A stretch of DNA of 64,000 bases, taken from positions 100,451 to 164,450 of the forward strand of contig CALVEB010000001.1 in NCBI GenBank assembly GCA_944326465.1, read 5' to 3'. Positions 37,755 through 47,909 of this stretch are shown one piece after another; within the stretch, counting starts at the first letter, position 1, and every line of letters begins with the position of its first letter. The stretch is from Candidatus Gastranaerophilales bacterium. Its GTDB lineage: Bacteria; Cyanobacteriota; Vampirovibrionia; Gastranaerophilales; Gastranaerophilaceae. A program made the position numbers and the translations under genes. The notes under the pieces are model-generated. The model saw only the letters and a program-made list of their open reading frames with translations. It did no database searches and had not been told where the DNA came from.

Positions 37755-38836
37755 TAACTCACCTCAGCCAATTTTTCTAATTTTAATTTTTGGTCGTGCT
37801 CCGTGAGCAGTTTTATTAATTCATCGAGATCACCGTCAATAACTGTCCACACATTCAGATTGTGGTTAATTCTATGGTCTGTCAAACGTCCTTGCGGGAA
37901 ATTATACGTTCTTATGCGTTCACTTCGGTCTCCGGAACCGACTTGAGAGCGACGCAGGTCGGTAATTTCCTGCATCTGTTTTTGAACTTCCATGTCATAG
38001 AGTTTTGCTTTTAAAATCTGCAGTGCGCGTTCTTTGTTTTGAAGCTGCGAACGTTCTTCCGTACAGAAAATCATTATTCCTGTAGGCTTGTGAAACACAC
38101 GCGCCGCTGTTTCAACTTTATTTACATTTTGACCGCCGGCACCGCCTGAACGTGCTGTTGTGATTTCAATATCATTCATATTCAATTCAACTTCTACATC
38201 ATCAACTTCGGGCATAACAGCAACCGTTGCAGTTGAAGTATGCACACGTCCTTGAGATTCTGTTGCCGGAACACGCTGAACTCTGTGCACTCCGGATTCA
38301 TATTTGAGTTTTGAATATATGCTGTCGCCTTTAATTGATATAATAACTTCGGCAACACCGCCCGCTTCACAATCGGTCTTACTCAAAATTTGTGTCTGCC
38401 AGCCCTGCTTATCTGCGTAGCGCATATACATACGCATCAAATCCCCCGCGAATATATTGGCTTCATCTCCGCCTGCTCCGCCGCGGATTTCCAGAATAAT
38501 ATCTTTATCATCCATAGGATCACGCGGGAGTAGAAGGACTTTCATTTTTTCTTCAAATTCAGGAATTTTAGCCTCATTTGCTTCCATTTCAGCTTTTAAA
38601 AATGCACGCATCTCAGGATCTGTTTCTGAATGTATCAATTCTTTTGCCTCTGCTATCGCATCGGTTGCCTTTTTCCATTCATAATAAAGATTTACGGTTT
38701 CTTCCATAGATTTACGCTGTTTTGATAAATCCCGGAACCTGTTATAATCCTGAATTACTGCAGGATCTGACAATGTTTCGCCAAGTTCTATATATTTCTT
38801 TTCTATCTGTAAAATTTTGTCTAACATATCTTTCAT
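37754..38836 (-). CDS. prfA: Peptide chain release factor 1
   Basis: A 360-residue class I release factor reading UAA/UAG. The catalytic [10 protein letters not shown] motif (GGQ) is near residue 230, and the stop-codon recognition region includes [15 protein letters not shown] near 185 (the PxT motif family position is occupied by PATESQGR). Length matches RF1. Upstream TATAAT lies nine bases before the ATG, without a good Shine-Dalgarno, so a very short leader is possible. It heads prfA-rnpM-infB. Confidence 0.95.
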   Translation of the reverse strand: MKDMLDKILQIEKKYIELGETLSDPAVIQDYNRFRDLSKQRKSMEETVNLYYEWKKATDAIAEAKELIHSETDPEMRAFLKAEMEANEAKIPEFEEKMKVLLLPRDPMDDKDIILEIRGGAGGDEANIFAGDLMRMYMRYADKQGWQTQILSKTDCEAGGVAEVIISIKGDSIYSKLKYESGVHRVQRVPATESQGRVHTSTATVAVMPEVDDVEVELNMNDIEITTARSGGAGGQNVNKVETAARVFHKPTGIMIFCTEERSQLQNKERALQILKAKLYDMEVQKQMQEITDLRRSQVGSGDRSERIRTYNFPQGRLTDHRINHNLNVWTVIDGDLDELIKLLTEHDQKLKLEKLAEVS

Positions 38837-39010
38837 AATACTTTGATTATAACAGGAACATATTTTTTTTCAAATTAATATCAAAACGGGTAATTTTTAA
38901 GTGTAAGATTAACATTTGTAAAGATTATCCGACTGGCAATTGCATTATTCATAATTGTCTGCTACAAGTGTAATATTCAAATAGTGTGTACTTATTTAAG
39001 GAGTGGGGAT

Positions 39011-40516
39011 ATGAGAATTTCACCTATACAAAATTACAATTATTCAGCAAAAACTTACAACAGAACTGATTTAAACAGAAACTTCCAATCTTCCGGCGCG
39101 TATCAAGCTGATGTCTTTATCAGCGGCAACAGCGTTAAAAAGAAAAATAATATAAACTTTACAGGCAATATTCAAAACCTTTTATCTGTAATACCTAAAA
39201 AAATTTCTATTGATGACAAAATAGCTGCTCTGTTTGATGAATTTAAAAGAGGCGATGTCATAACAGTAGGCAAAGATTTTAAGCAAACACAGAAAGCTCT
39301 AAAAGATTCTCTTAGTACTGTTGATCACATTATTAAACGTGTATTTTTTATAAAAGACAACGAAATTGACGGCAGTATAGCCTTCTTTAAAAATGCCACC
39401 GGTGAAAAAGAAGTTTTAAACCTGAACAAATTCGATTTATTTTTGAGCAGTGAACAGGGGCAGGATGCATTAAAGCCCCAGACAAGTTTTTATGTAATGC
39501 CGGGCGACATTCTCTATGTCGGCAATAAGGGTATTATGATTAAAGATGCGGCCAGTCCGGATTTAGCTTCTGAAAGACGTAAATTTTCAAAAGTGTTTGA
39601 TTTTACGAATGATTCAAAAGACATTATCAAACGGCAGAATACAAAACAATTAGCCACTCTTGTGAGAGAAGTTAAAACACAAAAGCAGCCTATATCATTT
39701 GCTGATGTCGGCGGACAGGATAAAGTAATAGATGAACTTAAAAAGGGTATTTTATATCCAATAAAATATCCTGAGGCATTTGAAAATGTTTCAGTAAACC
39801 ATGGTACGATTTTAACCGGACCTCCTGGCACCGGTAAAACCCTTATTGCAGAAGCACTTGCAAACGAATCCAATGCTTATTTCAGAAAGCTGAACGGCTC
39901 AGAGTTGAAATCTAAATGGATTGGTGAATCAGAAAGCAATCTCAGAGATTTATTTGCAGAAGCTGTTGAAAAGCAGCCTAGCATAATCGTATTTGACGAA
40001 TTTGATTCTGTTGCTAAAAAGAGAGACAAAATCGATCATTACAGTGCTGAATTTGTTAACCAGTTATTATCAATAATGAGTGATATTGAGAAGAACGGAG
40101 ATGATGTTTATATTCTGGCAACGACGAATAAAGTTGATATGCTTGATGAAGCAATCAGGCGTTCAGGGCGTTTTGGCAAACACATTGAAGTCGGTCCGCC
40201 GGATTTAAACGGTACAAAACAAATACTAGGCATACATTCTGCCAATAAACCTCTGGATAAATCAATTGACATTGACCAACTCTCAGGGAAACTTCATAAA
40301 ATAAATGCAACGGGAGCCGATATTGCAAGGCTCGTCTCCGATGCGCACAGTAATGCTTATCAAAGACTCGGTATTTTCGAAAAAATGGATAACGGAACCT
40401 TTACAAGAGCAGATATTGACCGGCTCAAAATAACACCGGAAGATTTTGATAAAGCAATAAATGACTTTGTCGCAGAAGGAAAAGTCAGCGAAAGAAAAAG
40501 AATCGGTTTTAATTAA
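39011..40516 (+). CDS. AAA+ ATPase (FtsH/Cdc48-like core) with lineage-type N-terminal leader
   Basis: A 501-residue protein. The ATG at 39011 is chosen because AAGGAGTGGGG precedes it. Residues 1-55 form a leader (MRISPIQNYNY ... NINFTGN) like those on other proteins here. The AAA module has TGPPGTGKTLIAEALA (Walker A) near residue 276, SIIVFDEFDSV (Walker B) near 333, ATTNKVDMLDEAIRRSGRF (sensor 1, arginine fingers) near 377 and a C-terminal lid. There are no FtsH membrane helices and no HExxH protease site, so it is an unfoldase or remodeller of unknown target. Confidence 0.85.
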   Translation: MRISPIQNYNYSAKTYNRTDLNRNFQSSGAYQADVFISGNSVKKKNNINFTGNIQNLLSVIPKKISIDDKIAALFDEFKRGDVITVGKDFKQTQKALKDSLSTVDHIIKRVFFIKDNEIDGSIAFFKNATGEKEVLNLNKFDLFLSSEQGQDALKPQTSFYVMPGDILYVGNKGIMIKDAASPDLASERRKFSKVFDFTNDSKDIIKRQNTKQLATLVREVKTQKQPISFADVGGQDKVIDELKKGILYPIKYPEAFENVSVNHGTILTGPPGTGKTLIAEALANESNAYFRKLNGSELKSKWIGESESNLRDLFAEAVEKQPSIIVFDEFDSVAKKRDKIDHYSAEFVNQLLSIMSDIEKNGDDVYILATTNKVDMLDEAIRRSGRFGKHIEVGPPDLNGTKQILGIHSANKPLDKSIDIDQLSGKLHKINATGADIARLVSDAHSNAYQRLGIFEKMDNGTFTRADIDRLKITPEDFDKAINDFVAEGKVSERKRIGFN

Positions 40517-40528
40517 AATAAAAAAAGA

Positions 40529-40551
40529 GGCTGTACGTTATACGTACAGCC
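40529..40551. terminator. Bidirectional intrinsic terminator
   Basis: Perfect 10-bp hairpin GGCTGTACGT with a TAT loop, flanked by A-rich sequence on the left and GTTTTATAT on the right. It sits between the convergent AAA+ gene and the secreted-protein gene at 40576. Confidence 0.82.
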
Positions 40552-40575
40552 GTTTTATATATAATAGAATAGCCA

Positions 40576-41019
40576 TTAGAATTGTACATCAAAATAACTT
40601 TTTATACTTTCCGCAGAACACGGAGTTTTATCTTTCATCCTGTAGCTATTGTATTTGCAGAAAGTTTCAACAAGCATTTTATAATGATCAACCTGTTTTT
40701 TATCCATTTCCAGAACAAAATCAGTAGATATTTTCGGGTACTCTTCCGTATACCCTTTTTCCAGATTATTTACCATAGGGAAAAGAGCATCACGCGTTCT
40801 GATTCGTTTTGTATCATAACTTGCACATTCATAGTTGAAATAATTTAAGAAATAATATTCGTATTTCAGTCCTGTACGCACATTCTGACATACACGATTA
40901 AGAACAGCCGCACTTGCAGCAAGCGCCTTTCTGGAAGCGACTGCACTTTCTGCATCAACAGCAAAAGCTGTTGATGACAAAATCAATAAACCCAATAATA
41001 AACTAATAACTTTTTTCAT
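40576..41019 (-). CDS. Small secreted protein of unknown function (147 aa)
   Basis: A clear signal peptide (MKKVISLLLGLLILSSTAFA, cleavage before VDAES) is followed by a ~127-residue helical mature domain with four cysteines (VCQNVR, YECASYD, TFCKYN, TPCSAES), suggesting two disulfides in the periplasm or outside. I do not recognise the family. It is a single gene in convergent orientation with the AAA+ gene. Confidence 0.65.
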   Translation of the reverse strand: MKKVISLLLGLLILSSTAFAVDAESAVASRKALAASAAVLNRVCQNVRTGLKYEYYFLNYFNYECASYDTKRIRTRDALFPMVNNLEKGYTEEYPKISTDFVLEMDKKQVDHYKMLVETFCKYNSYRMKDKTPCSAESIKSYFDVQF

Positions 41020-41060
41020 GGTTATATATTAGCATACTTTTGTATTTTTGACAAGTATGC

Positions 41061-42374
41061 CTAAAAAATTAAAACCGCGAGGAGCGCAAAAACAATTAGT
41101 GCTATATTGTAGTGTAAAAAAGTCGGAATACAGGTATCCTGAATATGATCGTGCTGCCCGTCAGCATTCAATCCTGCTGTAGGTCCCAGAGTTGTATCAG
41201 AAGCAGGAGAGCCGGCATCGCCGAGTGCAGCGGCAGCTGCCATAACAATAACTGTTGCCGGAACGCTGAATCCAAGTTTTACACAAATCGGAACAAACAA
41301 AACTGCAAGTATCGGGATTGTTCCGAAAGATGTACCGATACCGATGGTTATAAAAAGCCCGATTAAGAGCATGATTGCGGCAGCGATAAGTTTATTTCCC
41401 ATCATAAGTGGTACCAATGCATTTACAAGCTCTTCAATGCCGCCTGTTGAATTTAAGACCATAGCAAAGCCGGCCGCGACAAGCATGACAAAAGCTACGT
41501 ACCCCATTAATCCGACACCTTCATTTATAACTTTGTCCATTTTATCATGGTCAATAGCCTGTGCTCCGAATATTACGCAAAGCCCTACCAGTGCGCCAAG
41601 CGGCAATGAACCTGTCCATAACTGTACACCAAGAGTTGCAAATGCTGCAAGCAGAGTTATATAGTGATTTCTGTTAAATCTTATTGAGCGGCGTTCACAA
41701 GCTTCTGTATTAATTTTCAAATCCTCATACACGCGCGGTTTGCGGTAGCTGACAAATACCGCAATAAGTAATCCGACAACCATTGCAAGCCCCAAAAACC
41801 ATGTTGATTTCCAGATATCCATTTTAGCAACAGTTACACCGTTCATCGTAAGATTATCAGCCAGAAGTCCCTGAAAAATCAAACCAAACCCCGCCGGTAT
41901 TGCGATATAAGGAGCTTTTAAACCAAAAGCCAGTGCGCAGGCAATCGCACGGCGGTCAATCTTTAATCTATTCATTACATGCAAAAGCGGAGGAATAATT
42001 ATAGGTATAAAAGCAATATGCACAGGGATCAAATTTTGTGACATAACAGCCATAATTGTAATTATTCCGATAAGAAGCAGCGCATTGCTCTTTATTAAAA
42101 GCGAAATTCTTTTAGACAGAACAAATGCAAGTCCGGTATGCGTCATCGCAGCCGCAAAAGCACCCAGCAAAATATAACTCAGTGCAGTTTCTGAATTTCC
42201 GCCCATGCCTGTGATAAATGTTGACATAATTTCATTTACAGGCATTCCTGCAATTAATCCCGCAACAACCGCCGATATAAAAAGAGCCAGAAGAACATTT
42301 ATCCTGCATAAACACAGAACGCAAAGCAGTATAACCGAAACTAATATAGGGTTTGTTAAAATTTGCCAATCCAT
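41061..42374 (-). CDS. Na+/H+ antiporter-family transporter (YuiF-like)
   Basis: A 437-residue protein with about 12 membrane helices. Recognisable stretches are the N-terminal SVILLCVLCLCRINVLLALF, HIAFIPIIIPPLLHVMNRLK near 120, and the conserved AAAAALGDAGSPASDTTLGP near residue 390, a signature of the NhaC-like/YuiF family in the ion-transporter superfamily. The substrate may be Na+/H+ or an amino acid such as histidine; the sequence cannot decide. Confidence 0.82.
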   Translation of the reverse strand: MDWQILTNPILVSVILLCVLCLCRINVLLALFISAVVAGLIAGMPVNEIMSTFITGMGGNSETALSYILLGAFAAAMTHTGLAFVLSKRISLLIKSNALLLIGIITIMAVMSQNLIPVHIAFIPIIIPPLLHVMNRLKIDRRAIACALAFGLKAPYIAIPAGFGLIFQGLLADNLTMNGVTVAKMDIWKSTWFLGLAMVVGLLIAVFVSYRKPRVYEDLKINTEACERRSIRFNRNHYITLLAAFATLGVQLWTGSLPLGALVGLCVIFGAQAIDHDKMDKVINEGVGLMGYVAFVMLVAAGFAMVLNSTGGIEELVNALVPLMMGNKLIAAAIMLLIGLFITIGIGTSFGTIPILAVLFVPICVKLGFSVPATVIVMAAAAALGDAGSPASDTTLGPTAGLNADGQHDHIQDTCIPTFLHYNIALIVFALLAVLIF

Positions 42375-42491
42375 AATTTTTTCTCTGAGCTATAGTCTTA
42401 TCGGTCTTAATAATATCATAAATATATTTACAAATCCTAATATATATTCTATAATTAATAAAAAACTACACGTTGGTTTAGGAGTATAAAA

Positions 42492-43640
42492 ATGAAGCAT
42501 ATTGATCGCTGGCTTAAAAAGGGCTTGATAGATGAGGATTTAGCTGCAAAGTTAGAGCATGAAATCGACGAAGTCAACAAGCAAAAGTTTAAATTAGCAA
42601 TGCAAATAACGCTTTACACAATAGGGGTAATACTTCTCGGAACAAGCGTTATCACATTTATTGCGGCAAACGACTGGATTTTACAATTGCTCGGCGAGAT
42701 GTATTTTTTGAAAGTAATACTTTTACTGATTGTGACTCTTGCCTTTTTGCTCGGCGGTCATTATCTTGCTTATGAAAAGAAAAATCTGCCCGGACTTGGC
42801 AATGCATTAATATTTCTCTCTACGATTTTAATCGGTGCAAACTATGCACTTCTGACGCAGATTTTTAATATTGACGCTGAAGCCTTTATGGTTTTAAGCC
42901 TCTGGTTTATCAGTATATTTCCGCTTGCTTTTATATACAAAAGCAGAGCTATAAACTGGCTTTCCATAATTCTGTTTATTTGTGCTTTTTGCTCTTTTTA
43001 CGAATATCTGAATTACGATACAGGTTTAATCTGGACTTTATATATGCCGTTCATAATCGGAGCAATTCTTTACACAGCCGGTAATCTCACTGTTATAAAA
43101 GAAAAATACGCAGGTTTTGATCTGAGTTACAAACTTACTGCCTTAATTCCTATGTATATAACATTTTTAATTTTGATATTTTCTGCCGAAGAATCGTATC
43201 ATTCTAATGAGATAAGTTATATTCTGCCGCCTGTTGTATTAATTGTGTTTAATATAGTTAACTACTGCAAAGAAAAAAATAAAAATGATTTTTTGAAGGC
43301 TGAAACAGCCTTTATTCTCGGCGTTACAATATTTATGCTTGCCCTGCTTTTAATGCCTTATGTTGCTCCGGCAGGTGTCTCTGTTGCAGCGCATATATTT
43401 ATTATCTATTTAATCTGGACCGGATTTAGTTTCGGATACAAGTATGAAAATGTCTCTTTGATTAATATGATTAATTCCATGCTTATTATTTATGTGCTTG
43501 CAACTTACTGCCGTTTTGGCTGGTCGTTTATGGATAAAACCTTATTTTTCTTTATCGGCGGTGTTGTACTTATTGCTATGGGAATTTTCCTTGAAAAATA
43601 CAAGCGGCTGGCGCTGAAAAAATCAGAGGAGGAGTTATAA
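42492..43640 (+). CDS. DUF2157-domain membrane protein
   Basis: A 382-residue protein with a cytosolic N-terminal segment (HIDRWLKKGLIDEDLAAKLEHE) typical of DUF2157, then about ten membrane helices. The next gene encodes a GDYXXLXY protein, the usual partner of DUF2157 in many phyla; the pair may form one membrane complex, with no known biochemical role. TAGGAGT precedes the ATG with good spacing. Confidence 0.85.
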   Translation: MKHIDRWLKKGLIDEDLAAKLEHEIDEVNKQKFKLAMQITLYTIGVILLGTSVITFIAANDWILQLLGEMYFLKVILLLIVTLAFLLGGHYLAYEKKNLPGLGNALIFLSTILIGANYALLTQIFNIDAEAFMVLSLWFISIFPLAFIYKSRAINWLSIILFICAFCSFYEYLNYDTGLIWTLYMPFIIGAILYTAGNLTVIKEKYAGFDLSYKLTALIPMYITFLILIFSAEESYHSNEISYILPPVVLIVFNIVNYCKEKNKNDFLKAETAFILGVTIFMLALLLMPYVAPAGVSVAAHIFIIYLIWTGFSFGYKYENVSLINMINSMLIIYVLATYCRFGWSFMDKTLFFFIGGVVLIAMGIFLEKYKRLALKKSEEEL

Positions 43641-44159
43641 ATGAAAAAGACTGTATATATTATTGCTGCTATCTGGACTCTTATAACGCTCGGAATTTTT
43701 ATGTATAACGAAGTACATCTTGCAAAAGGCCAAGAAGTTCTTCTTAAAGTTATCCCGTATGATCCGCGTGACTTCTTGCGCGGAGATTATGTTACTTTAA
43801 ATTATGAAATAAATAACATTGAAACGTCAGGTAAAAGAATTCCAAAGGTTAATTATGAAAAACCGGTTTATGTTATTTTGAAAAAAGATGCAAAAGGTGT
43901 TGCCTCTGCCACAGATATAACATACTTAAAACCTGAGAATAGATTGTTCATAAAAGGACAGCTATCCCACGTAAGACTTGACAGAGATAAAGAAAAAGTT
44001 TTTTATCGTATTCAATATAACAATATAGAACGCTTTTATGTTAAAGAAGGAAAAGCAAGAAAACTGGAAAAATCTTTGCAGAGAAACGGCGGTTATGCAA
44101 AAATTTATCTGACACGCAGCGGTAATGCAAGAATTAAAGAAATAATCGAAAACAAATAA
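43641..44159 (+). CDS. GDYXXLXY-domain membrane-anchored protein
   Basis: A 172-residue protein with one N-terminal membrane helix (YIIAAIWTLITLGIFMY) and the defining motif RGDYVTLNY near residue 52. It starts directly at the base after the DUF2157 stop with GAGGAGG upstream, so the two are translated together. The body is predicted outside the membrane. The function of the family is not established. Confidence 0.86.
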   Translation: MKKTVYIIAAIWTLITLGIFMYNEVHLAKGQEVLLKVIPYDPRDFLRGDYVTLNYEINNIETSGKRIPKVNYEKPVYVILKKDAKGVASATDITYLKPENRLFIKGQLSHVRLDRDKEKVFYRIQYNNIERFYVKEGKARKLEKSLQRNGGYAKIYLTRSGNARIKEIIENK

Positions 44160-44165
44160 ATTTTA

Positions 44166-44193
44166 AAAGGCCTCTTGTTTTTAAGAGGCCTTT
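44166..44193. terminator. Bidirectional intrinsic terminator
   Basis: AAAGGCCTCTT / AAGAGGCCTTT hairpin with a short GTTTTT loop, between the convergent GDYXXLXY and phosphate transporter genes. Confidence 0.85.
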
Positions 44194-44196
44194 AAA

Positions 44197-45213
44197 TTAT
44201 TTAAGTATAAAATGATAAATCGAATAGTAAATGATAGAGGATATAATCATACATGCCGGAATAGTCAGAACCCAGGCGATTACGATATTACCGACAATGC
44301 GCCATTTAACGGCATGCGCGTGCAATGTAGAGCCTACCCCCATAATTGCGGTTGATATTACGTGTGTTGTACTTAACGGAATACCAAAATGAGAAGCAGT
44401 TAAAATTAATGTAGCAGCGGAAGTTTCAGCCGCAAATCCGTGAATAGGTTTAAGACGGATAATTTTATGCCCCATTGTTTTGATAATTTTCCAGCCGCCA
44501 TTCATTGTACCGGCCGCCATTGTGAGCGCACAGATGATAATTACATAAATAGGGATATCAAAATCACCGTTTGGCGCTTTATGCAATACACCGCCTGCTA
44601 AAAGTGCAAGTGTTATTATACCCATTGTTTTTTGTGCATCATTGGAACCGTGGCTTATCGCCATTAAACCTGATGATATCAATTGCAATTTTCTAAAACG
44701 TTTATTGACTTTTTGCGGATTTGCACGGTAAAAAATTAATACCAGAAGAAGCATAAAGCTAAATCCAACAACAAACCCGAGTACCGGTGATGTGAACATA
44801 GGAATTATAACCTTTTCCATTAATGTTTTTACATGCACAACATCAGGCCCTGCCTTGACAATTGCAGCCCCCAAAAGTCCGCCTATTAGAGCATGAGAAG
44901 AGCTTGACGGCAACCCCAGATACCACGTTAACAAATTCCATAAAACAGCCGCGAGCAACGCACAAAAAATTACGGTTAAAGTAATTAATTCTGCATTAAC
45001 AATGCCTGAACCAATAGTTTTGGCAACGTGAGTTCCGGTTAAAGCACCTACGAATTCAAGACTCGCACCGAAAAGCACAGCCTGTTTGGGCGAAAGCACC
45101 TTGGTGGATACAACTGTTGCTATCGCGTTTGCACAGTCATGGAAACCGTTTATAAATTCAAATGCAAGAGCAACTGCAACTACTGCTATTAATATCAATA
45201 TTGTAATCGACAT
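44197..45213 (-). CDS. pit: PiT-family inorganic phosphate transporter
   Basis: A 338-residue transporter with about ten helices and the two inverted PiT signatures: FEFINGFHDCANAIATVVST near residue 19 and SHGSNDAQKTMGIITLAL near 188. It imports phosphate (or metal-phosphate) with H+ or Na+. GGAGT precedes the ATG. It lies 9 bases downstream of the DUF47 gene, the classic accessory pairing. Confidence 0.94.
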   Translation of the reverse strand: MSITILILIAVVAVALAFEFINGFHDCANAIATVVSTKVLSPKQAVLFGASLEFVGALTGTHVAKTIGSGIVNAELITLTVIFCALLAAVLWNLLTWYLGLPSSSSHALIGGLLGAAIVKAGPDVVHVKTLMEKVIIPMFTSPVLGFVVGFSFMLLLVLIFYRANPQKVNKRFRKLQLISSGLMAISHGSNDAQKTMGIITLALLAGGVLHKAPNGDFDIPIYVIIICALTMAAGTMNGGWKIIKTMGHKIIRLKPIHGFAAETSAATLILTASHFGIPLSTTHVISTAIMGVGSTLHAHAVKWRIVGNIVIAWVLTIPACMIISSIIYYSIYHFILK

Positions 45214-45222
45214 AAAATACTC

Positions 45223-45864
45223 CTAACTCTGTTTCAATACGACATTTAAAATTGCGTCTGATACGTTGAAACAAGCATCAAGAGCATTTTCGATTTCTTT
45301 ATACATATCTCTGAGTTTTATAACAGTCAGTGCATCGTATTTGCCAGAGAACAAGTCACTCATAGCTTTGTAGTGAACTTCGTCCCCATGAGACTCCAGT
45401 TCTTTCATAGCTATATTTGCCTGAGTAATTTCTTCTACGTCGCTGACTTTTTTAAATTTTGTCAATATAATAGAAAGCTGTTCGGTCGCTTTAACCAAAG
45501 TTAAAGCTTGTTCTTTCATTTCTTCGGTATATTCAGACAGTCTGTATACCTCCAAATTTAAACAAGCTTTAATAATTCTTTTATTAATTTTTCTCAGTTG
45601 TACCGCTATATATTGGATATCTTCACGCTCCAGAGGAGTAATAAAGCTTTTATTTAACTGCTTCAGAGTAAGTTTAAAAGATAGTTTACTTTTCTTCTTA
45701 TTTTTAAACGCTAATTCCTTCTTCTCCGGCGTAAGCCCTGTTTCCATTATCTCATTATACAAATCTGCTGACTTTTTACATATCTCCGCGCTATCCTGAA
45801 ATAATGTGAAAAACATCTTATCTTCAGGCGGCATAATATATGACATTAAATTAAATTTTGACAT
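45223..45864 (-). CDS. DUF47/PhoU-like phosphate transport regulator
   Basis: A 213-residue all-helical protein of the DUF47 (YkaA, PhoU-like) family: PPEDKMFFTLFQDSAEI at the N-terminus and IKLRDMYKEIENALDACFNV near the C-terminus. Such proteins sit upstream of PiT transporters and are thought to regulate them. The ATG at 45864 is chosen because GGAGG is 6-7 bases upstream; a longer frame to 45900 lacks a ribosome site. Confidence 0.9.
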   Translation of the reverse strand: MSKFNLMSYIMPPEDKMFFTLFQDSAEICKKSADLYNEIMETGLTPEKKELAFKNKKKSKLSFKLTLKQLNKSFITPLEREDIQYIAVQLRKINKRIIKACLNLEVYRLSEYTEEMKEQALTLVKATEQLSIILTKFKKVSDVEEITQANIAMKELESHGDEVHYKAMSDLFSGKYDALTVIKLRDMYKEIENALDACFNVSDAILNVVLKQS

Positions 45865-45974
45865 ATTGACCTCCGTATTCACACACAAACAGTCTAGCAA
45901 AAAAATATTACTTTGTATTTATTCTGTTCACAAATTTTAATATTTATATTACTATGTAGTAGGAGGTAGTGAAA

Positions 45975-46985
45975 TTGAATAAATTATATTTGTATTTCAG
46001 AGGTTTTTGTGCAAAAGTCAGCAAGCACCTGTTCTCTCAACTCACCAGAGATAAACTAAGATTCAAATGGAATTATGTTGAGTGGTATGGATTTTATAAT
46101 TTTTTAAGGTATGCGGCCAAATGTTACCTCAACAGTCTGCGGCCGCAAAAATATGAAATTAATCTGGCAATAACAGCAATAGCAAAAAATGAAGCCCCTT
46201 ATATCAGAGAATGGATTGAGTTTCACCGGCTGGTCGGAGTTGAAAAATTTTTCATTTATGACAACGAAAGCACCGATAATCTTAAAGAAGTTCTAAAGCC
46301 GTACATAGAGTCAGGTATAGTTGAATATACATATTTTCCGGGAAGATGCAGGCAGTTTCCTGCATACCGTGACTCTATTGCCAGAAATGCAAACAGGGTT
46401 AAATTTATGGCGATTATTGATTGTGATGAGTTTATCACACCGATTAAGCACAACACAATACCGGAATTTATAGAATATCTTGAGCAAAAGATTAAACATA
46501 AAATTGATGCAGTCGGTATAAATTGGATTATGCACGGCTATAACGGGCATTATGAAAAACAAGAAGGACTTATTTGTGAAAATTATTCTAAATGTGACTT
46601 GAATAAAGACTCCAATCGCCACATAAAATCAATTGTCAGATTGAGAAGCGTAATAAGCAATACCCATCCGCATTTCTGCATACACAAATTGTTTTCAAAA
46701 ATAGTAAATACAAAGGGTGAAGAGATGTACGGACCTTTTACGGAACCGAATCTTGATGAGATAGTAATACATCACTATTATACGAAATCATTTGAGGAAA
46801 CTAAAAGTAAAATGCAAAAGGGCTTTGCTGATCAAACGAATAAACGACAAATCAGTGCCTTTATGCCTACGGCAAAAGAACAGCCGCAAAAACTGGAATT
46901 TATTCCTGATTATCTTTCAATTGATGAAGATCATTCTATGGATAGATTTATTCCGTTATTGAAAGAAAAATTAGGAATTAATTAA
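45975..46985 (+). CDS. Glycosyltransferase family 92 protein
   Basis: A 336-residue GT92/DUF23-type protein: AITAIAKNEAPYIREWIEFH near residue 55, FFIYDNESTDN near 90 and IDCDEFI (DxD-type metal site) near 140. It is likely a cytoplasmic enzyme adding a sugar to a surface glycan. The start is probably TTG at 45975: AGGAGG at 45961-45966 has ideal spacing to it, whereas the in-frame GTG at 45969 is too close. The acceptor is unknown. Confidence 0.8.
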   Translation: MNKLYLYFRGFCAKVSKHLFSQLTRDKLRFKWNYVEWYGFYNFLRYAAKCYLNSLRPQKYEINLAITAIAKNEAPYIREWIEFHRLVGVEKFFIYDNESTDNLKEVLKPYIESGIVEYTYFPGRCRQFPAYRDSIARNANRVKFMAIIDCDEFITPIKHNTIPEFIEYLEQKIKHKIDAVGINWIMHGYNGHYEKQEGLICENYSKCDLNKDSNRHIKSIVRLRSVISNTHPHFCIHKLFSKIVNTKGEEMYGPFTEPNLDEIVIHHYYTKSFEETKSKMQKGFADQTNKRQISAFMPTAKEQPQKLEFIPDYLSIDEDHSMDRFIPLLKEKLGIN

Positions 46986-47421
46986 ATACGTTGACTACAG
47001 ACAAAAGCACCTTTAAATCTTCATCCAGAAGCTGGTATTCATCATCAGGCACAACAATACGCTCACTCTCAAACTCCTGCAAAAATCCAGCCTTCATACT
47101 GTCTTCATCAGGATAACTCGCAACAAACATATAGAAATCTTTAAGCTGCTTTATATATTTTTGATTAATTTCTTTATTCTGAACGCCGTCGCCGCTATAT
47201 TTATTCTGCAGGTCAATTATTTGAGAATAAACGGTCTGCCCTTTATGCAGCTTTGAACTTATATAATCAAGTTTTAGAGATGCATGGTGACGTGACAGAC
47301 GCCCAATAGGACTATTTACAACACCGCGGATTAAATTTTCATCATCTTTTTGTAAATTATTAGCAGCCAGAGTCATAACAGGCAAACAAAGTACTAATAA
47401 TATAATAATTATTTTTTTCAT
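46978..47421 (-). CDS. Small secreted protein of unknown function (147 aa)
   Basis: A signal peptide (MKKIIIILLVLCLPVMTLA, then ANNLQ) is followed by a helical, charged mature region without cysteines. I do not recognise it. It is not visibly related to the other 147-residue secreted protein at 40.6 kb. It overlaps the GT92 3' end by 8 bases on the opposite strand. Confidence 0.62.
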   Translation of the reverse strand: MKKIIIILLVLCLPVMTLAANNLQKDDENLIRGVVNSPIGRLSRHHASLKLDYISSKLHKGQTVYSQIIDLQNKYSGDGVQNKEINQKYIKQLKDFYMFVASYPDEDSMKAGFLQEFESERIVVPDDEYQLLDEDLKVLLSVVNVFN

Positions 47422-47450
47422 AAAACCCTCTTTTATTGCTTAATATTAAA

Positions 47451-47909
47451 TTATTTACTATGCAATTTTATAATATTATTTTTTATATTTAAATACCTTT
47501 CACACTGTTTTACGCGATCATATCCAAGCATAATACCCAGAATAAAATCCTGTTCAGCCGTAAGCTGATTAAGCTTTGGATTAAGAGTCCTAACCACATC
47601 AACACATTGCGGAGCCCCAAAATATACATTTATTTTGTTTTTGCCGATATCGTGTATTACATAAGCTATATTTTCATTTTGAAGTCTCTCTTCTATTGGT
47701 TTTCGATAAACAGCCTTTTCTGTTGTCAAAATAAGATTTCTAATCCCTTTTTTAAATTCATAAATATGGTGATGAAAAACCCTTAAATCTGCATATTCTT
47801 TTTGTTTCGCATCTGTAATTTTAGGGGATTGAGCATTAAATGCAGGTTTATAGTTGTGCTTATTCCCGTTTAGGGGTGAGTAGTATGGTATGATTGAATT
47901 GACAAACAT
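47451..47909 (-). CDS. DUF2023-family protein with N-terminal extension
   Basis: A 152-residue protein. Residues ~42-145 match the DUF2023 family pattern: LRVFHHHIYEFKKGIRNLIL, VYFGAPQCVDVVRTLN and DFILGIMLGYDRVKQCERYL. Family members are usually about 110 residues and of unknown function. The first ~35 residues (FVNSIIPYYSP ... PAFNAQS) are an extension resembling the leaders on other proteins in this window. GGAGC precedes the ATG. Confidence 0.78.
   Translation of the reverse strand: MFVNSIIPYYSPLNGNKHNYKPAFNAQSPKITDAKQKEYADLRVFHHHIYEFKKGIRNLILTTEKAVYRKPIEERLQNENIAYVIHDIGKNKINVYFGAPQCVDVVRTLNPKLNQLTAEQDFILGIMLGYDRVKQCERYLNIKNNIIKLHSK

Noticed and set aside
39011..40516. FtsH protease
   Set aside because: The AAA core is similar, but there are no membrane helices and no HExxH zinc site.
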